Assembly (NCBI GenBank): GCA_034142505.1
Contig: JAWZDV010000021.1
Coordinates: 1-64,000, forward strand
Source of the DNA: Hungatella_A sp034142505
Lineage (GTDB): Bacteria; Bacillota; Clostridia; Lachnospirales; Lachnospiraceae
Reading direction: 5' to 3'
DNA length: 64,000 nucleotides
Part shown: one piece after another, positions 51,596 to 59,589 of the stretch
Numbering within the stretch: the stretch's first letter is position 1
How the letters are laid out: the number at the start of each line of letters is the position of its first letter
Made by a program: the position numbers and the translations under genes
Notes under the pieces: generated by a model
The model's input: only the letters and a program-made list of their open reading frames with translations
What the model was told of the DNA's origin: nothing
The model's database searches: none

Positions 51596-53794
51596 TTATT
51601 GATAACCAAGAATCGTTTCTCTCGCATGCCCCACATAGTTCTCAATCAACTCCTGATCGGTAATGGGATGCCGATCGCCGCCTGCCACCACCTGTCCAAT
51701 ATGGACATTCTCAAGGATAATGGCCCCGGCAAGAAAGTTCCCCGTACTCAGCTGAAGGGAAAAGGAAGGCAGTGTCCCTGCTTTTAAGGCCCTTTGAAAT
51801 TGTATTCTAAATGCTATGGGGTTGATGTCCGCCTGTACCCCCGCCTTCATATACGCCATATTGGGACTGTTAAAGCAGTCATAAACTGTTTGATATTGAC
51901 GATCAATCAAGTTTTCTATACTAAAATTATCAACCATATTTCTCAGAATCGACAGCATCCGTTGATTCGTGTTTCTGTGTCCCTGAATCAAAGCATTTTC
52001 TGTATCTTTCGGATCAAGGGTATCATCCTCACCAATCTGTAACAATCGAATCAATGACACATCCAGCTCATTTAAAGCTTTCAAGGTTTTTTCTAGTTCA
52101 GTCTTAAGATACCCCCTCATATCAAATTTAGGATTTTCTGCCAAGGGAGTCAGCATCTCACAGGTCTCGCGCAGGGCGTCTCCGGCGCTCATACAAAATA
52201 TCCGCATGTCTTCCCATGTTGTTACTTCCTCTATTCTTGCAGATAGAAACGGTTTCAATAAAGCTGCGGTTTCCTGAAAAGCCCTGCTGCTGAAAATTGT
52301 GTACAATCCCAATATGTCCGCAAGCGCAGCTGTTGAAATCGGAACAATTCGACAGCAATCGGAGGAGGAGAGACTGGCCCTCAATGCACTTAAGACTTTT
52401 TCACTTTTATTAAATATTTTTTTCTCCATATAGCGTTTTCCCTCCAAATAAAACCGCTGGTAGCCAGCACGTGCGGCAAACTGTGCACCTTGGCCTCTTT
52501 TTCGATACAGTGCCGATGGATTGGCCATTCCCCCTCTGTAAAACGGTTCGGTTTCACAAACAGCCCCCGGTAAACAGGTGCCCCCTTCGATCTGCGTACC
52601 GCCGTAAGCAGCCCCGCATTCAGCATCGATGGGGACTGGGCCTTCTTTTGTAAAGATAATATTTTCACAATGAAGATCCGTGATGCCTGCTACTTTCATG
52701 ACTGCCTCCAGAAGGCCCAATTTATAGAATTCTTCTTGCAGCAGCCGTTCATCAAGCGGATCTTTTATCCCACCGGTTCGTTTGATAAACTCTTCCAAAT
52801 GTTTATCCGGTATTAATTCCATAACCGGAAGTTTATTTTTCTTAAACCAGGTTATCTGATTGATATAGGACAGCAGCCCTTTCTTTCCAAGAATGGAGTC
52901 TTCAAAACGGAGAGAGTGTGGTTTATACAGGATTCTGTCCGGCTGGCCTTCTTTCTTCACCAAAAACAAAGCGTGATGCCCCCCTTGATGTGGATCTGAT
53001 CCGGTAGACTCAATCCAATAGACTTCCTTGATTTGACAACCCGGGGTTAGCTGTTCCTCCCCAACCTTTTGGATAAACCCGGTCATCAGTTTAAGACGGT
53101 TTATAAAAATATCCAATGCATTACGGTCTATTTTGGAATCGTAATCATAGTTTAAAAGTGTTTTATCCTGCTTCACATTGATTGCCGCCCCTTCTATGAC
53201 CTTTAACATTCCTTTTTTATTACAATAAAGTTTTAGGATGCTTATTTGTTCATAAAACTCCCGGGTTTGAACTACATTAAAACGCTCCGCAATCGAAATG
53301 CCCGAAAAAGAATACATTGCCTCTGCTTTCACAGTTTTCCCTTGGAAATTAAGGTAATGAACCGGGGTTACATCCAGCTCAGAATCCCCGATTTCCACCA
53401 GCATTTTCTGTAAACTGGTTAAATAACTGTTAAACTTCGTTTGATTCGGCAATTGTTTCTTCATCTCCAGAATATGATCCATAATTTTATCCAGCAACTG
53501 ACACTCAGGAATGGCGGCGCGGTTAACGTACAGATGGAACGCTTCGATTAGTTCAGATGGAAGTGTAGCTCTTTTTTTTGTGTAGTCTCTAATTGCGTCC
53601 ATTGTTACTTCTGCACATTGAATCACTTGTCTATTGCCGGCCATCCGCCCGGTTCTCTCTGTCTGCAATAAAATCAAAGACCCTGGCTCTGTTTTCTTTG
53701 TATAGCCAGAACGATCTGTCCCAGTCCGAACAGGCGCCTGTTTTACTGCCATATGCTTTTTTTCCAGTGGTTTCGATTCATACTGATTCATCAC
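51596..53794 (-). CDS. Free-standing LanM-type dehydratase-domain protein (DUF4135)
   Basis: 732 aa. It matches only the N-terminal half of class II lanthipeptide synthetases, the kinase-like domain that phosphorylates and dehydrates Ser/Thr of a precursor peptide. Conserved pieces: YKPHSL at 290-295, DLHCEN at 373-378 and PIDAE at 388-392 (metal/ATP and catalytic Asp/Asn positions). Full LanM is ~900-1050 aa; the C-terminal LanC cyclase with its zinc Cys/His is absent, and the frame ends naturally. No precursor-peptide, transporter or protease gene lies nearby. Base composition is visibly AT-richer than its neighbours. The start is a GTG at 53794 or ATG at 53791 after GGAGGGGAG. It has its own promoter, inside a normally unbroken rpmF-plsX block; probably acquired. 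Confidence 0.85.
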   Translation of the reverse strand: MMNQYESKPLEKKHMAVKQAPVRTGTDRSGYTKKTEPGSLILLQTERTGRMAGNRQVIQCAEVTMDAIRDYTKKRATLPSELIEAFHLYVNRAAIPECQLLDKIMDHILEMKKQLPNQTKFNSYLTSLQKMLVEIGDSELDVTPVHYLNFQGKTVKAEAMYSFSGISIAERFNVVQTREFYEQISILKLYCNKKGMLKVIEGAAINVKQDKTLLNYDYDSKIDRNALDIFINRLKLMTGFIQKVGEEQLTPGCQIKEVYWIESTGSDPHQGGHHALFLVKKEGQPDRILYKPHSLRFEDSILGKKGLLSYINQITWFKKNKLPVMELIPDKHLEEFIKRTGGIKDPLDERLLQEEFYKLGLLEAVMKVAGITDLHCENIIFTKEGPVPIDAECGAAYGGTQIEGGTCLPGAVCETEPFYRGGMANPSALYRKRGQGAQFAARAGYQRFYLEGKRYMEKKIFNKSEKVLSALRASLSSSDCCRIVPISTAALADILGLYTIFSSRAFQETAALLKPFLSARIEEVTTWEDMRIFCMSAGDALRETCEMLTPLAENPKFDMRGYLKTELEKTLKALNELDVSLIRLLQIGEDDTLDPKDTENALIQGHRNTNQRMLSILRNMVDNFSIENLIDRQYQTVYDCFNSPNMAYMKAGVQADINPIAFRIQFQRALKAGTLPSFSLQLSTGNFLAGAIILENVHIGQVVAGGDRHPITDQELIENYVGHARETILGYQ

Positions 53795-53832
53795 TATAAT
53801 TCTCTCCCCTCCATCTTCCTGATTTTGTCTTG

Positions 53833-53884
53833 ATTATAACATGCGCCGGTATATGGAACGTTAAAGGTTATCTAAAGATTACCT
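53833..53884 (-). promoter_or_regulatory. Activator-type promoter of the DUF4135 gene
   Basis: A perfect TATAAT with an upstream TG (extended -10; 53833-53838) but no credible -35 box. A 20-bp near-palindrome, AGGTAATCT/AGATAACCT (53865-53884, one mismatch), is centred near -48 from the expected start, where class II-type activators bind. This suggests the gene is switched on by a dedicated regulator that is not in the window. Confidence 0.5.
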
Positions 53885-53896
53885 GGTTTTGGGCAT

Positions 53897-53945
53897 AAAA
53901 ACAGCCCCCATATAGAACGGATTCCTTATTATCGTTCTATATGGG
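53897..53945 (-). terminator. Terminator of the hybrid kinase gene
   Basis: A perfect 13-bp stem, CCCATATAGAACG with its complement, 13-nt loop, then GGCTGTTTTTAT on the minus strand. It separates the kinase unit from the DUF4135 unit. Confidence 0.9.
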
Positions 53946-53954
53946 AGCGTAAGC

Positions 53955-56609
53955 CTACTGCCTTGAATGTTTGCTGATATATTCAGAAAGAGTGTTACAC
54001 AAATGTCCAATATCCAGCGGCTTGCTCACGTGGGCATTCATGCCGGCGGAGAGTGCCGCAGAGATATCCTCCTGGAACGCGTTGGCTGTGGTCGCGATGA
54101 TGGGTATGGTGAGCGCCATTGGATGGGCGGATGCCCGGATACTTCTGGCAGCCTCATATCCATTCATCACCGGCATCTGCACGTCCATCAGGATAGCATC
54201 ATACTCTCCGGGCTTGGAGGCCAGGAATGCGTCAAGCGCCTGCCGGCCGTCATCCACACATACCACTTCAGCCCCATTCATGGACAACAGCGTGGCCGCA
54301 ATCTCCTGGTTGAGCAGATTGTCCTCCGCCACCAGCAGGCGGCTGCCCTCCAACGGTTTCTTACGATCTTCCTTGCCGGTCCCATCCGGCTGGTGGCGAT
54401 GCTCCAGCGCCTCTTTAATCGCCGCATAAACCGAGGAACGGTACAGTGGCTTCGGCAGAAATCCGTTGACGCCTGCCGCGCGGGCCTCCTCCTCCACCTC
54501 GGAGATATCGTAGGCGGAAATCATAATAATAGGGACCTCGTCTCCCACCTCCCGGCGGATGCGCCGCGTCACCTCGACCCCGTCTATATCCGGCATCCTC
54601 CAATCAATCAGGCACAGATCAATATCCCGGCCATCCCGGTGGTTTTCTTTCACTATGGAAACCGCCTCACCGCCGGACAGACACCAACTGGCCCTGATCT
54701 TGATTTTATCCAGCAGGGCAGCCGTCTGTTCGCATACCTGCTGTTCATCATCCACAATCAGAGCCCGAAGCCCCCTCGGGGCAAAGTCCGGTTCCTGGGC
54801 GCAACTTCTCTCCCCGTTTGAAAACGGCAGATCCACAACGCAGGTAGTTCCCACGCCTGGTTCGCTCTCAATCCGGATCTGGCCGCCCATCAGCGTCACC
54901 AGATTTTTCGTGATTGACATCCCTAAGCCCGTACCGCCAAACCTCTTCGAGATCGAGGTATCCGCCTGTTCAAACGGCTGGAAAATGCGCTCGATCGCCT
55001 CCTTCTCCATCCCAATCCCGGTATCGGATATCACAAAGCGGATCACACTCATCTTGTTCCTGGAGGTAATCCGGGAGACATCCAGACGGATGCTTCCGCC
55101 TGGCGGGGTGAATTTCACCGCGTTGGAACTGAGGTTCAGCAATATCTGGTTGAGACGCAGCGAGTCTCCGATAAAGACCGTATCTGCGCCAAACCCCTCC
55201 ATCGTCTCCTTAAACTCAATCTTTTTCTCTTTCGTCTGCGCATAGACCGTTGATACATAGCCATTGACAATCTCAAAGATATCAAAGGGCTCATTTTGCA
55301 GCACCATCTTGCTGCTCTCGATCTTGGACATATCCAGCACATCATTCACCAGCATCAGCAGGTGCTTGGAAGAAAATGTGATCTTCGCCAGGCATTCCTC
55401 CACTTTTGCAGGCTTGTTCACCGAGGCTGCCGCAATCGTGGTCATTCCAATAATCGCATTGAGAGGCGTGCGGATCTCATGGCTCATCCGGGACAGAAAA
55501 TCACTTTTGGCAGTGTTGGCGCGCTCCGCTGTCACCATCGCGTCTTGCAGCACCTGACGAGCCTTAACCTCCTCCGTCCGGTCGGAAAAGACGGTAATCA
55601 GCTGTGGTTTCTCCACTGTTTCCATCCGGTAAACGCGAATAAGCATCCAGCATGCCGTTCCGTCAGGTTTTGTGTACTCCACAAGCCGTTCAAGCGGAGA
55701 GATGAATGCCGGATCACTGACGCCTTCGCGAAACGCCTTTGCGTCCTCCTCCTTCAAGCCCTGGTAAAGGCTGTCTATATTTTCCGCAGCAGTCCCCATA
55801 ATCCGCTCCAGGTTCAGCCCCCGGTATTCAATGACGCCGGTTTCTGCATCCCTGATTATGAAAGCATCGTCAATACTCAGCGACAGCTGGTCAAACAGCC
55901 TGCTGCGGTAAAGAAGTTCTTTGCGCTGATGATGGAGAACCACCTGGGAAACCAGCAGGACGCCGACCATCAGTGTCACCAATACAACTGAGGCAGCCAG
56001 ACTGGAACGCTGCATCTGTTCGACATTTCTTCCATATCCCACCTTTTTCGACTGGGCGGTAAAAATAATCGAATCCACCTGGTCCAGAATCTGATCGTAA
56101 AGAGTATGCAGCTGCTGTTCCTCATAAAGTTCCACGTCCTCATCTGCAACATCCTGACGCAGACAGAACTCAAAAAACCCCTCCCGGGCCGTCTCCAAAC
56201 GGGCCAGAGTCTCTTTCAGATTCGTAACATCGCTCTTGCTGCCTAAATATAAATTCTCCAGCCGGACCAGCGATTCATCGATGGAATCTTCCAGTTCTGT
56301 CATCGCTTCTTTTGCAGTCTCTACATCCTCAATGCTGTGGTGGACCTGCATGCGCCCGGTCCGAAGACTCATCTCCGATATGTAGCGTTTCACATCTCCG
56401 GCAGAAATCACCACCTCGAAGGGATGCTCTGAGATAATCTCTGTCTGGGACGTCAGTCTTTTTGTGCTGTAAATCGTCAAAATAAGATAGCTTAACATCA
56501 ACAGAATCAGAACTATCGTACTGGCAATGCTTATCTTCTTCCCCCATTTTTCTGGGTTTCCCATACTATTTAAGTTCTTTTCCATCGTTACTTTGACTCC
56601 CCGCTTCAT
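53955..56609 (-). CDS. Hybrid sensor histidine kinase with two receivers
   Basis: 884 aa membrane sensor. TM1 (~27-48), an extracytoplasmic all-helical sensor (~50-202, four-helix-bundle type), TM2 (~203-224), a PAS domain (~235-350), HisKA with phospho-acceptor His377 in SRMSHEIRTPLN, HATPase (N-box LNLSSNAVKF, G boxes DTGIGM and GGTGLGMSI), then REC1 (phospho-Asp ~669, LIDWRMPDIDG) and REC2 (phospho-Asp ~809, LMDVQMPVMNG). No HPt or DNA-binding output is attached. The start is 56609, or ATG 56585 with GGGGAG 11 nt away. It is a single-gene unit with its own promoter and terminator, inserted in the rpmF-plsX block. Confidence 0.93.
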   Translation of the reverse strand: MKRGVKVTMEKNLNSMGNPEKWGKKISIASTIVLILLMLSYLILTIYSTKRLTSQTEIISEHPFEVVISAGDVKRYISEMSLRTGRMQVHHSIEDVETAKEAMTELEDSIDESLVRLENLYLGSKSDVTNLKETLARLETAREGFFEFCLRQDVADEDVELYEEQQLHTLYDQILDQVDSIIFTAQSKKVGYGRNVEQMQRSSLAASVVLVTLMVGVLLVSQVVLHHQRKELLYRSRLFDQLSLSIDDAFIIRDAETGVIEYRGLNLERIMGTAAENIDSLYQGLKEEDAKAFREGVSDPAFISPLERLVEYTKPDGTACWMLIRVYRMETVEKPQLITVFSDRTEEVKARQVLQDAMVTAERANTAKSDFLSRMSHEIRTPLNAIIGMTTIAAASVNKPAKVEECLAKITFSSKHLLMLVNDVLDMSKIESSKMVLQNEPFDIFEIVNGYVSTVYAQTKEKKIEFKETMEGFGADTVFIGDSLRLNQILLNLSSNAVKFTPPGGSIRLDVSRITSRNKMSVIRFVISDTGIGMEKEAIERIFQPFEQADTSISKRFGGTGLGMSITKNLVTLMGGQIRIESEPGVGTTCVVDLPFSNGERSCAQEPDFAPRGLRALIVDDEQQVCEQTAALLDKIKIRASWCLSGGEAVSIVKENHRDGRDIDLCLIDWRMPDIDGVEVTRRIRREVGDEVPIIMISAYDISEVEEEARAAGVNGFLPKPLYRSSVYAAIKEALEHRHQPDGTGKEDRKKPLEGSRLLVAEDNLLNQEIAATLLSMNGAEVVCVDDGRQALDAFLASKPGEYDAILMDVQMPVMNGYEAARSIRASAHPMALTIPIIATTANAFQEDISAALSAGMNAHVSKPLDIGHLCNTLSEYISKHSRQ

Positions 56610-56660
56610 ATCCCCACAACCCCTGTCTCTTCAAACCTGTTCATAACCCGTTAATTGAAC

Positions 56661-56689
56661 ATTATACCAAATAGCAACAGAAAGATCAA
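56661..56689 (-). promoter_or_regulatory. SigA promoter of the hybrid kinase gene
   Basis: TTGATC (56684-56689), 17-bp spacer, perfect TATAAT (56661-56666). The start would be near 56654, ~45 nt before the kinase ATG. Confidence 0.75.
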
Positions 56690-56699
56690 TGGTGATAAC

Positions 56700-56738
56700 G
56701 AAAACAAGCGGCCTTCTGGAATCCCCAAAAGACCGCTT
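56700..56738 (-). terminator. Terminator of ackA-yceD-rpmF
   Basis: The 14-bp stem AAGCGGTCTTTTGG...CCAGAAGGCCGCTT pairs fully on the minus strand through two G-U pairs, followed by GTTTTCGTT. On the plus strand the same positions would be A-C mismatches. It shows that transcription now ends after rpmF instead of entering plsX. Confidence 0.85.
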
Positions 56739-56766
56739 ACCTACTAATTATTTCACTTACTACTAA

Positions 56767-56949
56767 TTAATCTTCAACAGAAATGATTTCTTTCTTGTTG
56801 TAAGAGCCACAAGCCTTGCAGACTCTGTGCGGCATCATCAAAGCGCCACATTTGCTACATTTTACAAGGTTTGGAGCGCTCATCTTCCAGTTAGCTCTAC
56901 GTTTATCTCTTCTTGCTTTTGAAGATTTATTCTTTGGACAGATAGACAT
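56767..56949 (-). CDS. rpmF: 50S ribosomal protein L32
   Basis: 60 aa, basic N-terminal half (NKSSKARRDKRRANWKM), then a zinc ribbon with two CxxC pairs: CSKC and CKAC. The zinc form, so not a Cys-less zinc-starvation paralogue. It starts 2 bp after the yceD stop with GGAGGTG. In most bacteria plsX follows; here a terminator and two inserted genes do. Confidence 0.97.
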   Translation of the reverse strand: MSICPKNKSSKARRDKRRANWKMSAPNLVKCSKCGALMMPHRVCKACGSYNKKEIISVED

Positions 56950-56951
56950 GG

Positions 56952-57479
56952 TTACACCTCCTTAAACTGTTTAAAAATATCCTGAATGACTGACATCCTT
57001 GGGTCTGGCGAAGTCCGGTCACAGTCACAAGTGCCGTGATTCAAATTCGCCCCACATCTATTACAAATCCCCTTGCAATCTTCATCGCACAGGACCTTCA
57101 TAGGTAAGTTCAGCAACAGTTCATCACGAACAAGCTGGTCGACATCCAGATTATAACCTTTTAAATAGGGCTGCTCATCCAGGTCTTCTAGTCTCTCCTC
57201 TTCCGTCAGCTTCATATCAAGCGTCCGTTCGATCGTGAGATGAAAATCATTCTTCACCGGTTCCAGACAGCGGTCACAGGGAATCATCAGGGAAAGGACT
57301 GCTTCCCCCTCCAGCAGCAGCATCCGGTTTCCTAAATTGGTCACACGGAGCGGTACCGGTTCCTGGCCGACAATCTCATAGACACCGTCCGGCGCCTGAA
57401 ACTGCTTCATCTCAATATCAAGAGTATAATTCTTTACTTTGCCTTCACTGGTAAACAACTCTGATAAATTTATTAGCAT
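56952..57479 (-). CDS. yceD: YceD/DUF177 23S rRNA accumulation protein
   Basis: 175 aa from the ATG at 57479 (MLINLSELFTSEG) behind AAGGAGATTAAT; the longer frame reads into the promoter. The four Cys are spread as CDRC and, near the C-terminus, a CNRC...CDC cluster, typical of the metal-binding Firmicute version. The family (YceD in E. coli, DUF177) supports 23S rRNA accumulation and is nearly always next to rpmF. It has its own consensus promoter. Confidence 0.93.
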   Translation of the reverse strand: MLINLSELFTSEGKVKNYTLDIEMKQFQAPDGVYEIVGQEPVPLRVTNLGNRMLLLEGEAVLSLMIPCDRCLEPVKNDFHLTIERTLDMKLTEEERLEDLDEQPYLKGYNLDVDQLVRDELLLNLPMKVLCDEDCKGICNRCGANLNHGTCDCDRTSPDPRMSVIQDIFKQFKEV

Positions 57480-57507
57480 ATTAATCTCCTTAATACGCAC
57501 CTATGCT

Positions 57508-57536
57508 ATTATACATATGCGAATCCGGTTTGTCAA
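57508..57536 (-). promoter_or_regulatory. Consensus SigA promoter of yceD-rpmF
   Basis: Perfect TTGACA (57531-57536), 17-bp spacer, perfect TATAAT (57508-57513), the strongest promoter match in the window, as expected for a ribosomal-protein unit. Start near 57501, ~22-nt leader. Confidence 0.9.
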
Positions 57537-57577
57537 CCAAATCTTTGTATTTTATTGCCATTTTGCGACATAAATTC

Positions 57578-58774
57578 TTATTTCACCAGGGCTAAGGTCT
57601 CTCTTGCGATAGCCAGCTCCTCGTTGGTCGGAATCAGCATTACTTTTACCTTGGAATCCGGAGCGGAGATGATTCTCTTCTTGCCTCTCACGTTGTTGGC
57701 CTCGTCATCGATCTTCACGCCTAAATAGCCTAAGGATTCACAGATTGCCTTTCTTCCAGGTCTGTCGTTCTCACCAACACCTGCGGTAAATACGATGGCG
57801 TCCACACCGTTCATGGCTGCCGCGTAAGCGCCGATGTATTTGATCACACGGTACTGGAACGCATCCAGTGCCACGCCTGCCAAATGGTTGCCGTCCGCCT
57901 TCGCGTTCTCCACATCGCGGAAGTCGCTGGAAATGCCGCCGCTCATGCCGAGAACACCTGATTTTTTATTTAAGATATCCAGAACCTCGTTGACAGTCTT
58001 GCCCTCTTTGTTGCAGATAAACTGTACAACAGCCGGGTCGATATCGCCGCTTCTGGTTCCCATGATCAGACCTTCGAGAGGGGTCAGACCCATGCTGGTA
58101 TCCACACATTTGCCGCCGATGGAGGCGGAAACGCTGGCGCCGTTGCCTAAATGGCAGACGATCACTTTTGCAGTCTCCGGATCTAACTCACCAAATTTGA
58201 TGGCCTCGCCGGATACAAACTTATGGCTGGTTCCGTGGAAACCGTATCTTCTGATGCTGTACTTCTCAAAGTACTCCCGTGGAATGGCGTAAAGATAAGC
58301 CTTCTCCGGCATGGACATACCGAAAGCGGTATCAAATACGGCTACGTTTGGAATTCCCGGCATCGCTTCCTCGCAGGCCTCAATTCCCATTAAGTTAGCT
58401 GGGTTGTGTAACGGGCCTAAGTCAAAGCACTCTCTTACCACGCGCTTCACATCGTCATTGACAATGATGGAATCGCTGTAAACGGTGCCCGCGTGCAGTA
58501 CGCGGTGTCCCACTGCGGAGATCTCGCTGGTATCCTTGATCACGCCGTACTCCGGATCTACCAGAGCGTCCATCACCATCTTGATAGCGGTAGCATGGGT
58601 TGGCATCGGATTCTCCACCACATACTTGTCCTTGCCCTCCACCTCATGGGTCAGCTTGGAACCCTCAATACCGATTCTCTCACAAAGACCTTTTGCCAGT
58701 ACGCTCTCATTCTCCATATCGATTAACTGATATTTCAGGGAAGAGCTGCCGCAGTTGATTACTAAAATTTTCAT
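57578..58774 (-). CDS. ackA: Acetate kinase
   Basis: Acetyl-phosphate plus ADP to acetate plus ATP, the energy-yielding end of fermentation. 398 aa. KILVINCGSSSLKYQLID opens the ASKHA fold; GFHGTSHK, HLGNGASV and FTAGVGEN are signature blocks. It is 27 bp after pduL, so acetyl-CoA to acetate is encoded by one unit. The following yceD-rpmF has an additional promoter. Confidence 0.97.
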   Translation of the reverse strand: MKILVINCGSSSLKYQLIDMENESVLAKGLCERIGIEGSKLTHEVEGKDKYVVENPMPTHATAIKMVMDALVDPEYGVIKDTSEISAVGHRVLHAGTVYSDSIIVNDDVKRVVRECFDLGPLHNPANLMGIEACEEAMPGIPNVAVFDTAFGMSMPEKAYLYAIPREYFEKYSIRRYGFHGTSHKFVSGEAIKFGELDPETAKVIVCHLGNGASVSASIGGKCVDTSMGLTPLEGLIMGTRSGDIDPAVVQFICNKEGKTVNEVLDILNKKSGVLGMSGGISSDFRDVENAKADGNHLAGVALDAFQYRVIKYIGAYAAAMNGVDAIVFTAGVGENDRPGRKAICESLGYLGVKIDDEANNVRGKKRIISAPDSKVKVMLIPTNEELAIARETLALVK

Positions 58775-58801
58775 GTTGGGTTATTTCTCCTTTATCTTTC
58801 C

Positions 58802-59371
58802 TTATTTTACAATCTCACCGAATACTTCTCTGCCACAGCCGGCCGCATTGGACTCATCGGTATCAATGTGCATAGCCAGCGCGTAGGATGGGCTGACACG
58901 GACAACCACATCGCCAAATACCAGACTTCTCTCAGCTGTATCGATCTTTACGGAAACAACGTCCTTGTCGGCTACGCCAAGCGCCGCCGCGTCCTCCGGG
59001 GTTGCGTGAATGTGGCGTTTTGCCGCGATCACACCCTCTGTCAGTTCTACCTCGCCGCAGGGACCTACCAGCTTGCAGGAACCGCTGCCGGCGATATCAC
59101 CGGACTCTCTCACCGGAGCCGCAACGCCGATGGAACGGGCGTCTGTTAAGGATAACTCCACCTGGGTGTCTTTTCTCACCGGACCTAAGATGGAGACACC
59201 CGGCATCTCCTTCTTGCTTCCCACAACGGTAACTCTCTCCTCACAGGCATACTGGCCCGGCTGGGATAAATCTTTCTTCTTGGTCAGTTCATAGCCCTTG
59301 CCAAATAAAATCTCCAAATGCTCCTGTGTTACATGTACGTGACGCGCAGATGTTTCAACGATAAAATTCAT
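58802..59371 (-). CDS. pduL: PduL-type phosphate acetyl/propanoyltransferase
   Basis: 189 aa zinc enzyme, unrelated to Pta, that moves acyl groups between CoA and phosphate. The two PduL halves each carry a His cluster: SARHVHVTQEHL near the N-terminus and AKRHIHATPEDAAALG at ~117-132, which hold the metal. No microcompartment-targeting N-terminal extension is present and no shell genes are nearby, so it probably serves as the general phosphotransacetylase with AckA. The start at 59371 follows AGGAGAG. Confidence 0.93.
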   Translation of the reverse strand: MNFIVETSARHVHVTQEHLEILFGKGYELTKKKDLSQPGQYACEERVTVVGSKKEMPGVSILGPVRKDTQVELSLTDARSIGVAAPVRESGDIAGSGSCKLVGPCGEVELTEGVIAAKRHIHATPEDAAALGVADKDVVSVKIDTAERSLVFGDVVVRVSPSYALAMHIDTDESNAAGCGREVFGEIVK

Positions 59372-59439
59372 ACTTATTATTCTCTCCTATTCTTTCTATT
59401 TATACAATCAAACACCGATTCCCGGTGTCTCTTCCTTCT

Positions 59440-59468
59440 ATTCTATTTGCTTTACCATATTTTTTCAA
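59440..59468 (-). promoter_or_regulatory. Promoter of pduL-ackA
   Basis: TTGAAA (59463-59468), 17-bp spacer, TAGAAT (59440-59445). The ~60-nt leader contains a small ACACCG/CGGTGT hairpin (59411-59428). Confidence 0.6.
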
Positions 59469-59529
59469 GTCTTGTCCTGAAATAACTTTGCATTTTTTAC
59501 AAAACAATGGTTTTTTTTTCATAAAATGA

Positions 59530-59535
59530 TATAAT
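59530..59535 (+). promoter_or_regulatory. -10 box of tmcAL promoter
   Basis: A perfect TATAAT with only a weak -35 (TGGTTT, 59508-59513) and a T-rich spacer. The predicted start near 59542 falls after the GGAG that would serve an ATG at 59551, so the next ATG (59590) is the more likely translation start. Confidence 0.5.
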
Positions 59536-59589
59536 AACCGGAGAAATGATATGAAAAAGCTTCAGATTGTTAAAAAAAGGACAAAGTGT

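Noticed and set aside
51286..53954. Lanthipeptide precursor gene near the DUF4135 gene.
   Set aside because: No small frame with a GG-type leader and Ser/Thr/Cys-rich core on either strand; the 31-codon frame lacks those features.
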